Below, in pieces: positions 1 through 9,398 of a stretch of 18,241 nt of DNA. Both the position numbers and the translations under genes were made by a program. The stretch lies in NCBI GenBank assembly GCA_013331265.1, contig DUGS01000162.1:1-18241 (forward strand), given 5' to 3'. The notes under the pieces are model-generated. The model did not search any database. It saw only the letters and a program-made list of their open reading frames with translations, and was not told the DNA's origin. Each line of letters begins with the position of its first letter. Position 1 is the first letter of the stretch. The stretch comes from Methanosarcina sp. (GTDB taxonomy: Archaea; Halobacteriota; Methanosarcinia; Methanosarcinales; Methanosarcinaceae).

Positions 1-40
1 GTAATATATGCAAGATCTAGGTAATACATGCAGGATCTAA
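1..40. repeat. Two tandem 20-base repeats
   Basis: Positions 1-20 and 21-40 are the same 20-base unit with three mismatches (GTAATAYATGCARGATCTAR). The array may extend to the left of the window, so copy number is unknown. It lies downstream of the DUF2795 gene (which reads leftwards) in very AT-rich DNA. No function can be assigned. Confidence 0.6.
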
Positions 41-116
41 TTAATATATAATAAATGAGCTTAAAAACGAAACATAAAAAACGAAAATTAAAAAATAAAG
101 TTAAATCTTAGAAGAG

Positions 117-305
117 TTACTTGCCTGAGAATTCCCTGCTGACATCTGCAGCATTGGTGTATTCATGGTCGGGAAGGTCCTCAAGAACTTCCATTACTTC
201 CTTGCTGGCTTTGTGTTTCTTAGCATGCTCAATAAGATCTTTCTTCTTCGCAGGATAATCTATGTTCTTCAGAGCCTTCTGAACTTCAATAGGACTGGTT
301 TGCAT
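117..305 (-). CDS. DUF2795 domain small protein
   Basis: This 62-residue soluble, charged protein fits the DUF2795 family in length and pattern: an N-terminal 'IEVQKALKNIDYPAKKKDLIEHA' style segment (residues 6-28), then a helix ending in 'LEDLPDHEYTNAADVS' (residues 41-56). DUF2795 proteins are short helical proteins of unknown function in bacteria and archaea; the arrangement of a helix pair before a 'P-D-x-x-Y-x-x-x-x-D-V' ending is characteristic. The start is an ATG preceded by a G-rich ribosome site (GGGGGA, 9 bases or fewer upstream on the minus strand). It has no close neighbour on the same strand, so it is probably monocistronic. Cellular role unknown; the family call comes from recalled sequence pattern, not from a search. 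Confidence 0.8.
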   Translation of the reverse strand: MQTSPIEVQKALKNIDYPAKKKDLIEHAKKHKASKEVMEVLEDLPDHEYTNAADVSREFSGK

Positions 306-1144
306 AAAATTTCCCCCATGGTTTATTTGTTATCTCTCGAACCTTCAAACGCTTTCTGGACCTTTACGCCTTCTGGACCTTTACTGGATTTGCTGTTGTG
401 AATTCTCGCACAAATTCAGTGTTTGATCAGGTCGTCTTCGCTCAAAATGTTCGAGCTTTCTAGCAATCTCAGCAGAGGAATCTGTATTCCCTAAAGGCAG
501 ACATCACCTAAAGGTCCGACACCACAGCTGATTTCTATCCTCTGGCAATGTACAACAGGGCATATCTTTTAGCTTTACACCCTGAGCCTATCGGATAATC
601 TGTGTCTGTAATAGACTTCTCAACCTGGCCAGGGTCCCTTTTGATAAGTTCACCCTGCAGGATTGAGTCATTACTTTTTCCCTTAAAGTTGCCCACCCTC
701 CATTCAGTATTATGCAATAAATAATATAAAAAATAATTCAACTAAAACGTTTGTTAGAAGATGAGTATTTTGGTTTAGAAGCTCTTTGTTTTTATTAATA
801 TGGTGAGCTGGTAGCAAAGGAGTAAGAAAAGTCGGTAGAGAATTCCAATTTGGATTTAAACACTGAATAGAGCCCGGTCTAAAGCTTGATTGGATAGAAG
901 AAAAAGTTTCTTCAAGAAGAGTCTGAAGCCCTATTCATCGTCTCTGCTACAGACTGAAAGACTGTTATTTCATACCTGCGCGGTCATCAGCAGGAACATT
1001 CCATCCATAACTGAAAAAATCTCAGCTTCCTGAATAAGCAAATTTTAACTTCCATTTTAACTGAAAGCCTTTAATAAGAGTTATGCAAATTAAAGTCTAA
1101 ATCCATAACAGAGTTAAAACAAAAAATAGATAAGACGTTATTAT
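306..1144. other. Gene-poor 839-base stretch
   Basis: No convincing gene. A 14-base direct repeat (TTCTGGACCTTTAC) occurs at 354-367 and 371-384, period 17. A 68-codon minus-strand frame at 535-741 has no recognisable family and no clear ribosome site; it may be chance or a gene remnant. The last roughly 100 bases before 1145 are AT-rich and should hold the promoter of the antiporter gene, but no single TATA box stands out. Confidence 0.5.
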
Positions 1145-2197
1145 ATGATCATTACAAATTTTCTAATTCTTTTACTTGGCCTGGTTTTCCTGGTGAAGGG
1201 CTCAGACTATTTCGTGAAGTCTGCCTCAGCGATTGCAAAAAAGCTTGGAGTTTCGGAATTTGTTATAGGGCTGACCCTTGTGGCAGTAGGGACATCAATT
1301 CCGGAACTTGCTTCTTCTATTGTTGCTTCTATCCAGCAGGCAAGTGGTATAGTAATAGGAAACGTTGTAGGCTCAAACATTGTAAACATAGGTTTGATTG
1401 TTGGGCTTGCTGCATTTCTTTCTCCGATGAAAACCGAAGTTGAGATGCTCAGAAGAGATGGATATATAATGCTCTTTGCAGCCGTGCTTTTCTTTGTTTT
1501 TGCACTCGACGGGGAATTGTCGAAAATCGAGGCCGGCTTATTTTTACTGCTGTATATAGCATACACATTTTTCCTGTTTGAAGAAGCAGAAAAATATGAA
1601 GGAAAACCCTATTTCAAAGAGTTCATAAAGTATTTTTTAAAATTCCAATATATTAACAGTGCAAGGCAAAAAATCAATGGTATAAACAACGGTGTAAACC
1701 ATGCTAAGAACTCGGATACAGACGAAAAAAATGAACAGTTAAAAGACGGATTTGCAAAAGATATACTTACCCTTATCTTAAGCTGTGCAGCTATTATAAT
1801 AGGAGCAAAATATTTCGTTGACGAGTCAATATTTTTTGCAGAACTACTGAAAGTTCCGGATACTATCATAGGCACAACTCTGGTTGCAGTAGGGACCTCC
1901 CTTCCTGAGCTTGCTGTGACTGTGTCCGCAGCAAGGAAGGGTTACGGAAATATTGCCCTTGGTAACATAATAGGTTCGAACATCACAAACGTACTTATGA
2001 TCCTCGGGATTTCAGGGCTTCTATACCCCATAACCGTTGCGGAGATAAGCCTATTTTTTACAACTCCTGTAATGATAATCATAAGTATGGCTCTGCTTAT
2101 TTTTATCAGCACAGACTGGGAAATAAAAAGATGGGAAGGAGTAGCATTGATGGTCCTTTATGCAGCTTTTCTTCCCGTGCTCTTCAGGATTAGCTGA
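1145..2197 (+). CDS. Ca2+/cation antiporter (CaCA superfamily, YrbG type)
   Basis: This 350-residue integral membrane protein has the two inverted alpha-repeats that define sodium/calcium exchangers. Alpha-1 shows GTSIPEL at residues 49-55 and GNVVGSN at 72-78; alpha-2 shows GTSLPEL at 250-256 and GNIIGSN at 273-279. The two glutamates in the GTSxPEL motifs are the expected ion-binding residues. Hydrophobic segments flank both repeats, and a polar, Asn/Lys/Asp-rich cytoplasmic loop (about residues 150-205) joins the halves. Length is normal for prokaryotic members. It likely exchanges Ca2+ (or another cation) for Na+ or H+ across the cytoplasmic membrane; the exact ions are not readable. The ATG has no strong ribosome site upstream. 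It is transcribed alone, followed by a good hairpin at 2258-2287. Confidence 0.93.
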   Translation: MIITNFLILLLGLVFLVKGSDYFVKSASAIAKKLGVSEFVIGLTLVAVGTSIPELASSIVASIQQASGIVIGNVVGSNIVNIGLIVGLAAFLSPMKTEVEMLRRDGYIMLFAAVLFFVFALDGELSKIEAGLFLLLYIAYTFFLFEEAEKYEGKPYFKEFIKYFLKFQYINSARQKINGINNGVNHAKNSDTDEKNEQLKDGFAKDILTLILSCAAIIIGAKYFVDESIFFAELLKVPDTIIGTTLVAVGTSLPELAVTVSAARKGYGNIALGNIIGSNITNVLMILGISGLLYPITVAEISLFFTTPVMIIISMALLIFISTDWEIKRWEGVALMVLYAAFLPVLFRIS

Positions 2198-2539
2198 GAA
2201 ATATTTGTAAATATACCCTGAGAAGATATGTGAAGAGAACCTCAGGATAAAAAAGAGGGATAACAGGCTAAATCTGACCTGTTATCCTGACTTACTCATT
2301 TAGTTTATCCTACTTTCTTGTTTTATACCTTTTATCCGGGAGTCTCAGAGCCTATTATCTGGAAACCTCAAGGCTTTACTGCTTCTTCTCACCAGCGTAT
2401 TTTGCCTTGTTGGAACATTAAAGAAGTTCTGGAATAAACATCAGTAAACCAGAAAATAGGGGGATTAAGAAATAATCATCTGGTAATTTCTGCACCTTAA
2501 GAACTAAATCCTTCAAGGTCCAGTATTATAGGTGATAAA
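2198..2539. other. Intergenic region between antiporter and VOC gene
   Basis: It holds the hairpin at 2258-2287 with a T-rich downstream flank, then about 230 bases without recognisable coding content. The VOC gene promoter must lie here; no TATA box is clear enough to mark. The strong ribosome site of the VOC gene is at 2530-2536. Confidence 0.5.
2258..2287 (+). terminator. Perfect 10-bp hairpin, probable transcription end of antiporter gene
   Basis: GGATAACAGG (2258-2267) pairs perfectly with CCTGTTATCC (2278-2287) across a 10-base loop, about 60 bases after the antiporter stop codon. The flank to the right is T-rich (2290-2335). Archaeal termination relies mainly on T-rich tracts, so the hairpin may instead act as an RNA 3' end stabiliser. 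Confidence 0.6.
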
Positions 2540-2908
2540 ATGTCAACAATAGTTCACTTTGATATTCCAGCAGATGATTCTGAGAGGGCAAAGAATTTTT
2601 ACTCCAGATTGTTTGGCTGGAAGTTTGAGAAGCCTCTGGAAACAATGGATTACTATCTGATTGAAACTAAAGGGCTCAAAGGGGAACCCGGACCTGGAGG
2701 AGGACTTGGAAAAAGAGAAACTGCAGACCAGAAAATAATGAATTATATTGGAGTTTCTTCGGTGGATGAATATCTAGGGAAAATAGAAGAACTCGGAGGC
2801 AAAATACTGATGCAAAAAACTGCTGTTCCTGGATGGGGGTATCTTGCAATCTGTATGGATACTGAGAATAATACTTTTGGGATCTGGCAGGATGAAGAAG
2901 CAAAGTAA
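2540..2908 (+). CDS. VOC (glyoxalase/dioxygenase) fold protein
   Basis: This 122-residue protein has the single-module vicinal oxygen chelate layout: a first beta strand with a candidate metal-binding histidine (H6 in VHFDIP), 'AKNFYSRLFGWKFE' (17-30), a glycine-rich GPGGGL turn (51-56), 'GVSSVDEYLGKIEELGGKI' (71-89) and a closing 'D-x-E-x-N-x-F-G-I-W' strand (107-116). This matches the subgroup usually annotated 'VOC family / glyoxalase-bleomycin resistance protein'. Such proteins bind a metal and act as dimers; substrate is unpredictable. The start is well supported: AGGTGAT (2530-2536) sits three bases before the ATG. It stands alone between the antiporter and the convergent regulator gene. 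Confidence 0.88.
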   Translation: MSTIVHFDIPADDSERAKNFYSRLFGWKFEKPLETMDYYLIETKGLKGEPGPGGGLGKRETADQKIMNYIGVSSVDEYLGKIEELGGKILMQKTAVPGWGYLAICMDTENNTFGIWQDEEAK

Positions 2909-3003
2909 CTTATTTAATCAGGGTTTTTCCATCTCTGAGACAAAGTAATTTCGAAAAAAACAGAGAACAAAAACATACCAATTTTTTTAATATGAGGTCT
3001 AAA

Positions 3004-3381
3004 TCAGATTCTCAGAGTACTTCTGGCAGTTTCCAATTTTGCTTTTAGTTTCTGGATATCAAAAGGCTTCTTGAGGTAATCATCCGCACCTGCCTTAAAA
3101 CCCAGACCAATATCTTCATCCAGGTCCCTGCCGGTTATGAGGATTATATAAGTCCTGTTGCTCATCCCGGAATCTCCCCGTATTTTTTGACAGACTTCTA
3201 TGCCTTTCATTTTCGGCATTTCCCAATCCAGAATTACAATTTCCGGAGGGTCGCCTCCTTTCAAGACCTCCCAGGCTTCGCATCCGTCTCTTGTTGAAAT
3301 TACTTCATAACCCCACCTTACCAGAGCGCTCTTAAGGCATAAATTAGAGATAGGTTCGTCTTCAGCAATCAGAACTTTCAT
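3004..3381 (-). CDS. Single-domain response regulator (REC, CheY-like)
   Basis: This 125-residue protein is one receiver domain with no output domain. Visible residues: acidic pair E7-D8, phospho-acceptor D52 in VILDWEMP, T83 in ILITGRD, and K105 in the KKPF motif. The start ATG has a good ribosome site (AGGTGG) just upstream on the minus strand. It begins 63 bases after the stop of the hybrid kinase gene, in the same direction, so the two are probably cotranscribed. Inference: the kinase's HPt domain passes phosphate to this regulator, which must act through protein contacts because it lacks a DNA-binding part. All residues needed for phosphorylation are present. Confidence 0.93.
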   Translation of the reverse strand: MKVLIAEDEPISNLCLKSALVRWGYEVISTRDGCEAWEVLKGGDPPEIVILDWEMPKMKGIEVCQKIRGDSGMSNRTYIILITGRDLDEDIGLGFKAGADDYLKKPFDIQKLKAKLETARSTLRI

Positions 3382-3444
3382 AAGCCCACCTTCTCCTGAA
3401 AACCGGGCATTGAAATAAATTTAGTTTTTAGATTATCAGCAAAG

Positions 3445-6423
3445 TCAACTAATCCAGTTTTCCATATGCCTGATAAGGACCGGCTCAATTTCTTCAAGCC
3501 GGATTTTAAGCTCTCTAAATTTCATTATAGCAGACCCCAATTCATTTTCTCTTCCTGCCTGCTCAAGTTCATAAGCAGCTCTAAAAACCCTGTTTGCTCC
3601 TATACTGCCGGCTGCACTCTTTAAAGTATGAGCACTTTGCCTGAGCTCCTCAGTTTCTCCTTTTTTTATAGCTTTATCTATGGAATCCAGCAACCCGGGA
3701 AACATATCAAGGAAAAGACCAACCATTTCCTTTAAGAGTAACTCATCTCCCTCTGTTCTTTCAAGTAATTCTTCCAGGTTAAAGACCTGATCTTCTGAAA
3801 AATCGGAAGTTATGCTTTTCCCATCTGAGGAGTTTCCGGTTATATTAGAAGACACTTTTTCTTCACATGCAGATATCTTTTTCTCGCCTGAATGAGAGAA
3901 TTCAGATCTCCCACCAGATGCTGTTGTCTCCAGAGTAATTTCTCTTGGCCTGATACTGTCCAGCACTTTGAAGAGTTTTTCTTTTTTCAGAGGCTTGGAA
4001 ATATAATAGTTCATACCTGCCTCGATACATTTATCATAATCTTCTATCAGAACCCCAGCAGTAAGTGCTATTATAGGAATCTCGTGCCATCTTACATTGG
4101 AAGAAGGATCTCTTATCTTTCGGGTTGCCTCCAGCCCGTCAATGCCAGGCATCTGGACGTCCATCAGCACTGCATCAAAATCCCGTATAGAGAGGATATC
4201 AATCACATCCTTCCCGTTAGTAACCAGGCTAAGGTTATGCCCTTTATTCTTAAGAAGACTTAAAATTAGTTTCTGATTTATCGGGTGATCCTCAGCAAGA
4301 AGGATATTCAGGCTTTTTCCGGAAGATATCTCGCTTCCATCCAGTTCATTATTTTCCTTAAGTTTGATCAAATTTTCCAGAAACTTGCTTTCTTGCTTAT
4401 GATATTCCTCATTCGATCCTCTTTTTACCCTGGCAGTGAAATAGAAAGTGCTTCCTTTCCCTACCTCGCTCTCCACCCAGATCCTGCCGCCCATAAGCTC
4501 GACAAGCTGGGAAGAAATTGCAAGCCCGAGCCCTGTTCCACCATACTTTCTTGTGACAGAGGCATCAACCTGGGTGAAAGCATTGAATATTTTATCTATA
4601 TTCTCAGAAGGGATTCCAATTCCGGTATCCCGGACCTTAAAAAGAAGTGACATTTCTTCCCCTTCATTAGAATTCGGTGACAGATAGCCTCTGTCAGATG
4701 GTATGTATTTCTCAACTGAAAGGGCAACTTCTCCTTCTTTAGTAAACTTTATTGCATTACCAAGAAGGTTGAACAGGACCTGTTTGAGACGAACCGGATC
4801 TCCCACAAAGGAGGACGGCAGGTCCTCTTCAATATAATAAGCCAGTTTTAACCCGTTTGAGCCTGTTTTTCCGGATAACAGGTTAATTATATAAGATATA
4901 AGGCTTTTAAGATTGAAATCTATCTGTTCAAGTTCGATTTTGTTTTGTTCTATTTTTGAGAAATCAAGCACTTCATCGATTGTGGAAAGGAGAGACTCTG
5001 CAGAGACATGTGCAAGCTGAAGGTACTCTCGTTGTTCGTTGTCAATATCGGTTTCCAGCAGTAGATCAAGCATCCCCAGAACTGCATTCATGGGAGTGCG
5101 TATTTCGTGGCTAACGTTTGCCAGGAAATCTCCTTTTGCCCGGTTTGCAATTTCTGCTGCTTCTTTTGCTTTAAAAAGCTGTTCTTCTATTAGTTTTCTA
5201 TCCGTAATGTCCTGAAGTGTCCCGAACATCCATGCCGGGTTTTCATTTTCATCATGGCTGATTTCTCCCCGGTCATGTACATAGCGAACCGCACCATCAG
5301 GCCTTACAATCCGGTACTCATAATTGAATTGATGTTTCTCCTTTACTGCAGTTTGCAATGCTTCAAGTATGCGTTTCCTATCATCAGGATGAATCCGGGA
5401 AGCAGCAATTTCTAACGAAAGCATTTGATCGGGTTCATAGCCACATATCGCTTTAAGCCCCTCTGACCATAAAATATCCCCTTTCTGGATGTCAAAGGAA
5501 TAACTTCCCAGATGAGCCATTGCCTGAGCTCTGGCGAGATTTGACTCACTTCTCCGAAGGGCATCTTCAGCAATTTTCTGTTTCGTGATATCGATTGTTA
5601 TCCCTATCAAACTTAAAAGTTTACCCTCCGGGCTCCGCTGAGCTTTCCCTTTACCCAGAAAATGGCGGATAGTCCCATCAGGATAGAGTAAATCATGTTC
5701 AAAATCGTAGTTATCAGTCTTTCCGTCTACAACATCCTGTAATTTTTTTAACATCCGTAGATTATCTTCAGGTGGTAGAGCCCTATTAAAGTGTTCAAGA
5801 AAATCTTCATAAGTATTGAGAAATTCTTCCTTCGATATGCCAGACAAACGAAATAGGGAATCGTCCCATGTTATTCTACCGCTAAGAAAGTCCCATTCCC
5901 AGGTTCCCATCCCTGCGGCATCGAGTGCCATATCGAGCCTCTGTTTTGCCAGCGAAAGCTCTTCAGTTCTTTTATTCAATTCATACTCTGCCCGCCTGCG
6001 ATCAGTGATGTCAAAAAGCGAGCCTACAAACCCAATAGCTTTTCCATCACCATCTCTTAATATATTGAAAGATAAGTGCGCATCGAAGAATGTCCCGTTT
6101 TTTCTTCTGGCAACCAGTTCACCCACCCATTCTCCTCTGACCCTGCACTCGTCTCCGGCCTTCATCACTTCAGAGGGATATTTCCAGAACCAAGAAGCAG
6201 GTTGCTCCAGAAGTTCTTCAGCTTCGTATCCCCACATTTTGGGCACTACAGGGTTCACATATTTCAGGTTCCCTTCAAAATCCATAGTTACGAGGGCAAT
6301 ATTTGAAGATTCGACTGCCCAGTTAAGCAATTTAAGTTTTTCCTGTAATTGCCCCCATTCATGAGCTGCAATTAAATCTTCTTCGTCCCCTTCCTTTTCA
6401 GTGATATTCCTGATACCATTCAT
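3445..6423 (-). CDS. Hybrid sensor histidine kinase (PAS x3, HisKA, HATPase_c, REC, HPt)
   Basis: This 992-residue protein has no membrane segment and is likely cytoplasmic. Domain order: PAS1 (about 35-145, ending DITDRRRAE), PAS2 (about 160-285, ending DITKQKIAE), PAS3 of the PAS_3 fold (about 295-412, ending DITDRKLIE), HisKA dimerisation domain with phospho-accepting H439 in SHEIRTPMN, HATPase_c with the N box (FNLLGNAIKF, 551-560), G1 box DTGIGIP (599-605) and G2 box GGTGLGLA (628-635), a receiver domain with D755 in VLMDVQMPG and K810 in SKP, and a C-terminal HPt domain with H932 in AHTLKSAAGS. So all four phosphorelay steps up to HPt lie in one chain, and the lone receiver encoded next (63 bases downstream) is the natural final acceptor. 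The signal sensed by the PAS domains is unknown. The layout resembles bacterial BarA/ArcB-type kinases, common in Methanosarcina by ancient transfer. Confidence 0.95.
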   Translation of the reverse strand: MNGIRNITEKEGDEEDLIAAHEWGQLQEKLKLLNWAVESSNIALVTMDFEGNLKYVNPVVPKMWGYEAEELLEQPASWFWKYPSEVMKAGDECRVRGEWVGELVARRKNGTFFDAHLSFNILRDGDGKAIGFVGSLFDITDRRRAEYELNKRTEELSLAKQRLDMALDAAGMGTWEWDFLSGRITWDDSLFRLSGISKEEFLNTYEDFLEHFNRALPPEDNLRMLKKLQDVVDGKTDNYDFEHDLLYPDGTIRHFLGKGKAQRSPEGKLLSLIGITIDITKQKIAEDALRRSESNLARAQAMAHLGSYSFDIQKGDILWSEGLKAICGYEPDQMLSLEIAASRIHPDDRKRILEALQTAVKEKHQFNYEYRIVRPDGAVRYVHDRGEISHDENENPAWMFGTLQDITDRKLIEEQLFKAKEAAEIANRAKGDFLANVSHEIRTPMNAVLGMLDLLLETDIDNEQREYLQLAHVSAESLLSTIDEVLDFSKIEQNKIELEQIDFNLKSLISYIINLLSGKTGSNGLKLAYYIEEDLPSSFVGDPVRLKQVLFNLLGNAIKFTKEGEVALSVEKYIPSDRGYLSPNSNEGEEMSLLFKVRDTGIGIPSENIDKIFNAFTQVDASVTRKYGGTGLGLAISSQLVELMGGRIWVESEVGKGSTFYFTARVKRGSNEEYHKQESKFLENLIKLKENNELDGSEISSGKSLNILLAEDHPINQKLILSLLKNKGHNLSLVTNGKDVIDILSIRDFDAVLMDVQMPGIDGLEATRKIRDPSSNVRWHEIPIIALTAGVLIEDYDKCIEAGMNYYISKPLKKEKLFKVLDSIRPREITLETTASGGRSEFSHSGEKKISACEEKVSSNITGNSSDGKSITSDFSEDQVFNLEELLERTEGDELLLKEMVGLFLDMFPGLLDSIDKAIKKGETEELRQSAHTLKSAAGSIGANRVFRAAYELEQAGRENELGSAIMKFRELKIRLEEIEPVLIRHMENWIS

Positions 6424-6720
6424 AGTTTAATGCCACCATATACTTAAAACAGCATAACCATTTTTGCAGGATAGGATTATATATAGTAAGAAAAGATCTA
6501 CAAAGTAATAGTGAGTACCTAATATATAAACATGACTAAATAATATTATATTTTATAATTAGAAGTAATATCAGGCATAAATCAGACTCAAGATTGAACA
6601 ATATCATCCTGTATTCAAAATAGAATAATATCGTACTTGAGATCTGAGAGATCAGGACAAATGTTCTTCAAAAATACTGAAAAAAGAAAAATTTGGGCTG
6701 AATTGTAGAAAGGTCCCTGT

Positions 6721-7458
6721 TCAGTCCACCAGCGTAAAATACATTCTCCTGTTGCTTTTCCCTTTGTTCTGGAGTTTCTCGATTTTGATTCCCTTTATTT
6801 CTCCTGTATTTTTCAGGTGTGTCCCGCCACAGGCTTCAATTGTCACGCCTTCGATTTCTACAAGGCGGACTTCTGTGATCTCTTCGGAGAAACCTTTGGC
6901 GAGTGTGGTAAGCCTTGAAAGTTTTTCTTCAGCTTCCCTGCGGCTGACCAGGTAGAGGTTTACAGGATGGTTTCCGGCTATTACCTCATTTGCTATTTTT
7001 TCGTATTCAGAAAACTTGTCCCTGTCAAAAGCATCAAGGCTGAAATCAACCCTGCTCTGGTCAAGCCCGAGCTGGTTTCCGGTAATCTGGGCTCCTGCTT
7101 CCCTTTCGATCACATTTGCAATCACATGGGTTGCAGTATGCATGCGCATGTGCCTGTAGCGGCGGTCCCAGTCAATAACTCCTTTTACCTTATCTCCCGC
7201 TTTCAGGCATTCAGATCCGGTTTCACCTGCAAGAGCGATCTCGTGGCTTATATCTCCATTGAACTTGCCAACATAAACAACCTCAAATTCAGCCCCATCG
7301 CTCTCTCGAATCAACTTTCCGGTATCATTGGGCTGCCCACCACTTTCAGGATAAAAAGCCGTGCGGTCAAGGACAATATACTTGTCTTCCGTCACTTTTT
7401 CAACGGTTGCTTCGAATTCTTTCAGGTAACAGTCAAGAAAGTAAAGCACTTCTGTCAT
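6721..7458 (-). CDS. alaX: Alanyl-tRNA editing protein AlaX (AlaX-M type)
   Basis: This 245-residue stand-alone homologue of the alanyl-tRNA synthetase editing domain hydrolyses mischarged seryl- (or glycyl-) tRNA(Ala) in trans. Visible signs: the N-terminal 'FYPESGGQPNDTG' segment (about 35-47, AlaX-M/AlaRS feature), zinc-binding HTATH (H107, H111) and CGGTH (C210, H214), spaced as in the family. An in-frame TTG lies two codons upstream at 7464, but the ATG at 7458 is preferred because GAGGT lies 6-7 bases before it on the minus strand. It has no close cotranscribed neighbour: the upstream coiled-coil gene ends 250 bases away. All metal ligands are present, so it should be active. Confidence 0.93.
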   Translation of the reverse strand: MTEVLYFLDCYLKEFEATVEKVTEDKYIVLDRTAFYPESGGQPNDTGKLIRESDGAEFEVVYVGKFNGDISHEIALAGETGSECLKAGDKVKGVIDWDRRYRHMRMHTATHVIANVIEREAGAQITGNQLGLDQSRVDFSLDAFDRDKFSEYEKIANEVIAGNHPVNLYLVSRREAEEKLSRLTTLAKGFSEEITEVRLVEIEGVTIEACGGTHLKNTGEIKGIKIEKLQNKGKSNRRMYFTLVD

Positions 7459-7579
7459 TGGCAAACCTCTTTAATAAAATCAAAATATAATACTCACAGG
7501 AACCAAAAATATACTATCAGGTAACTGGATGTTCCTTTAAAAGAGTTTCCAAACAATACATTCTTATTCCGTGACTGCT

Positions 7580-7599
7580 CCCCTCATTAAAAAGAGGGG
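7580..7599 (-). terminator. Hairpin after the coiled-coil gene
   Basis: CCCCTC (7580-7585) pairs with GAGGGG (7594-7599) across an 8-base loop. It lies about 110 bases beyond the stop of the coiled-coil gene and before alaX, both on minus. A second, weaker stem (GGGGA 7673-7677 with TCCCC 7688-7692) lies nearer the stop codon. Neither has a strong trailing T tract on the minus strand, so the terminator role is tentative. Confidence 0.35.
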
Positions 7600-7708
7600 C
7601 ATCTATCGGTTTTACGAACAGACTGCAATCCCAGTCTGAGAATATTAAAACAGAACTTGAGTTAAGGGACAAGGGGACATCTATATTTCCCCTGTATATT
7701 CCGGGATT

Positions 7709-8986
7709 TCAAGGCAGGAATCGGATTTTTATACTGCTGTCAATTATGGCAACGCTGGCCTGAAGTTTTTCTTCTCTGGTTTTGAGCTCTTCTTTTAAGG
7801 CAGCCAGTTTCTTTTCTGAACTTTCGATCTCTTCTTCAAGCAGGCGGGCTCTTGCAAGAAGTTCTGTTTCCTTATGTTCGAGCCCGGCAAGTTCTCTGGT
7901 ATCCGAGCTTGTTAGTTCGGATTTTTTGGCTTCAAACGCCTTTCGGGCTTCGATATACTCTCTTTTTTTCTCCTCAAAACCCGAGATTGCATACTTGACC
8001 TGTGCCAGAGCTTTTTCTTTTTTCTGGGTTTGTATATCAAGGGCAGGGTCTTCGAAAACCTTCTGGAGCTCCTGGAAAAAAGAAGGGGCAAGGTTAACAG
8101 GATCTTCGAGGCAGATATCAAGCTGCTGCTTTACCTCTGGCTTTAAGGTATATTTGCCGCTTTCATGGAGTTTCTTTATTCTTGAGAGGTTGCCTGAAAA
8201 AGGCAGGACAAGGGAGCTCAGACCTGTTTCTGCTTTTTTGAGTCTGTCACTTGCAAGGGCAAATTCTTCTTGAAGGCTTTGCAGTTTTTGCCAGGCTTCT
8301 CCATGTTTGAGTTTTTCAAGAGCCTGACTGTTTCTGGCGATTTCATCTTTTAGAGCCTGGATTTTCCGGTTTTTAGATTCCAGTTCCAGGTTTTCAGCTT
8401 TTATTAAGGCCGATAATTCCCTGACCTCGTTTACACCTTCAGAAGCTGCTTCAATAGATTCCGTTTCCTGTTTATGGACCTGGATTGTTTCCCTGAGCTC
8501 GTTGAGGATCTTACCCAGCTTGCCAAGGCTGTCAGTAATATCTTTTGATTCCTCGGGGAAGACTGGTCTGGTGTATCGGAAGCTCCGGTTCATATTTTCA
8601 AGGCAGGTGTTCAGGTTCTGCATAGCTGCTTCATGAAACTCTTTAAGAGTCCTGAAATCCTTATTTTCCGGAGTCTCGAGCTTATCTATGAATACTCCGA
8701 CCTGTTTTGTCACATTTTCGCGGTTGCTCTTCGCTCGCTTTACAACTCTTATGTCAAAATCTCCCTCAACTTTTGCATCCAGAAGACTTTCATTGCTTTC
8801 TTTAAGTTCAGAAATTGCAGCCTCAAGTTCTTTAAAAAGGCCTGAAGCATCCTTTTCTATTTCAGAAGATATTTTTTGAGAATTTTCTCCCAGCCATGCA
8901 GGCAGTTCATCAAAACTGATTTCGCTGGAAATATTCTTCTCATGTGAGCTTTCTTGCTTTCCGAAGAGCTTTTTAATCCACTTCAA
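7709..8986 (-). CDS. Coiled-coil protein of unknown function
   Basis: This 425-residue protein is not recognised as a named family. It has no signal peptide or membrane helix. It starts with a short basic stretch (MKWIKKLFGK), then an acidic segment with 'DELPAWLGENSQKI', then long heptad-rich helices (about 40-165, 175-250 and 320-415), rich in Glu, Lys, Leu and Ala. The two coiled-coil halves are separated by a more globular stretch at about 250-320 containing Pro and aromatic residues (LPFSGNLSRIKKL, DPVNLAPSFFQEL). This suggests a folded-back rod or scaffold. The start appears to be TTG at 8986; no in-frame ATG lies close upstream and the ribosome site is weak (GGAAGG), so the exact N-terminus is uncertain. 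It stands alone on the minus strand. Related long coiled-coil hypotheticals are common in Methanosarcina (recalled, not searched). Confidence 0.85.
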   Translation of the reverse strand: MKWIKKLFGKQESSHEKNISSEISFDELPAWLGENSQKISSEIEKDASGLFKELEAAISELKESNESLLDAKVEGDFDIRVVKRAKSNRENVTKQVGVFIDKLETPENKDFRTLKEFHEAAMQNLNTCLENMNRSFRYTRPVFPEESKDITDSLGKLGKILNELRETIQVHKQETESIEAASEGVNEVRELSALIKAENLELESKNRKIQALKDEIARNSQALEKLKHGEAWQKLQSLQEEFALASDRLKKAETGLSSLVLPFSGNLSRIKKLHESGKYTLKPEVKQQLDICLEDPVNLAPSFFQELQKVFEDPALDIQTQKKEKALAQVKYAISGFEEKKREYIEARKAFEAKKSELTSSDTRELAGLEHKETELLARARLLEEEIESSEKKLAALKEELKTREEKLQASVAIIDSSIKIRFLP

Positions 8987-9398
8987 TTTAGGCCTTCCCT
9001 GAATTTGATAATATATATGGAGCCAATAAATTTATAGTCAGATAACTTTGTAATATTTATAACTTAACAAGGTTTAATACCTTAACTAATAAATAATTTG
9101 AGTGGGTTAAATAATTTGAATGAGTTATTGATTTGGTAAAAGCTAGTAATTTGATGCACTAATTCAATGCATATTTCTTTAGTCCCACGTATATGTTAAA
9201 GTTTGCTCTATGTAATCCTGTTCTTTAATTCTGTCCCTGAGAAAGAAAAGTAGATAGAGGTCGGGAAAGGGAAGAGAGAAAAAAGGAAAATAGAATGGGG
9301 ATTTACGAGGAAGAATGCGGATGAAAAAATGTCAAAATAATATACACCATAATTAACATGTCACGACACTAATTAATACATATTTTCCATTATAAGTA
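8987..9398. other. AT-rich intergenic region with small repeats
   Basis: No gene. It contains two tandem 18-base copies (9090-9107 and 9108-9125; TAAATAATTTGARTGRGT), a purine-rich stretch (9240-9300), and an imperfect palindrome around 9352-9375 built on TGTC-AC-GACA with TTAA ends, which lies just beyond the 3' end of the CCG-domain gene. TATA-like sequences for the coiled-coil gene lie at about 9028-9062 on the minus strand. Confidence 0.45.

Noticed and set aside
535..741. 68-codon minus-strand frame as a gene
   Set aside because: No ribosome site, no recognised family and odd composition; could be a remnant but cannot be supported.
5816..6364. 182-codon plus-strand frame within the histidine kinase gene
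   Set aside because: Ser/Pro-rich shadow of the kinase PAS region on the opposite strand.
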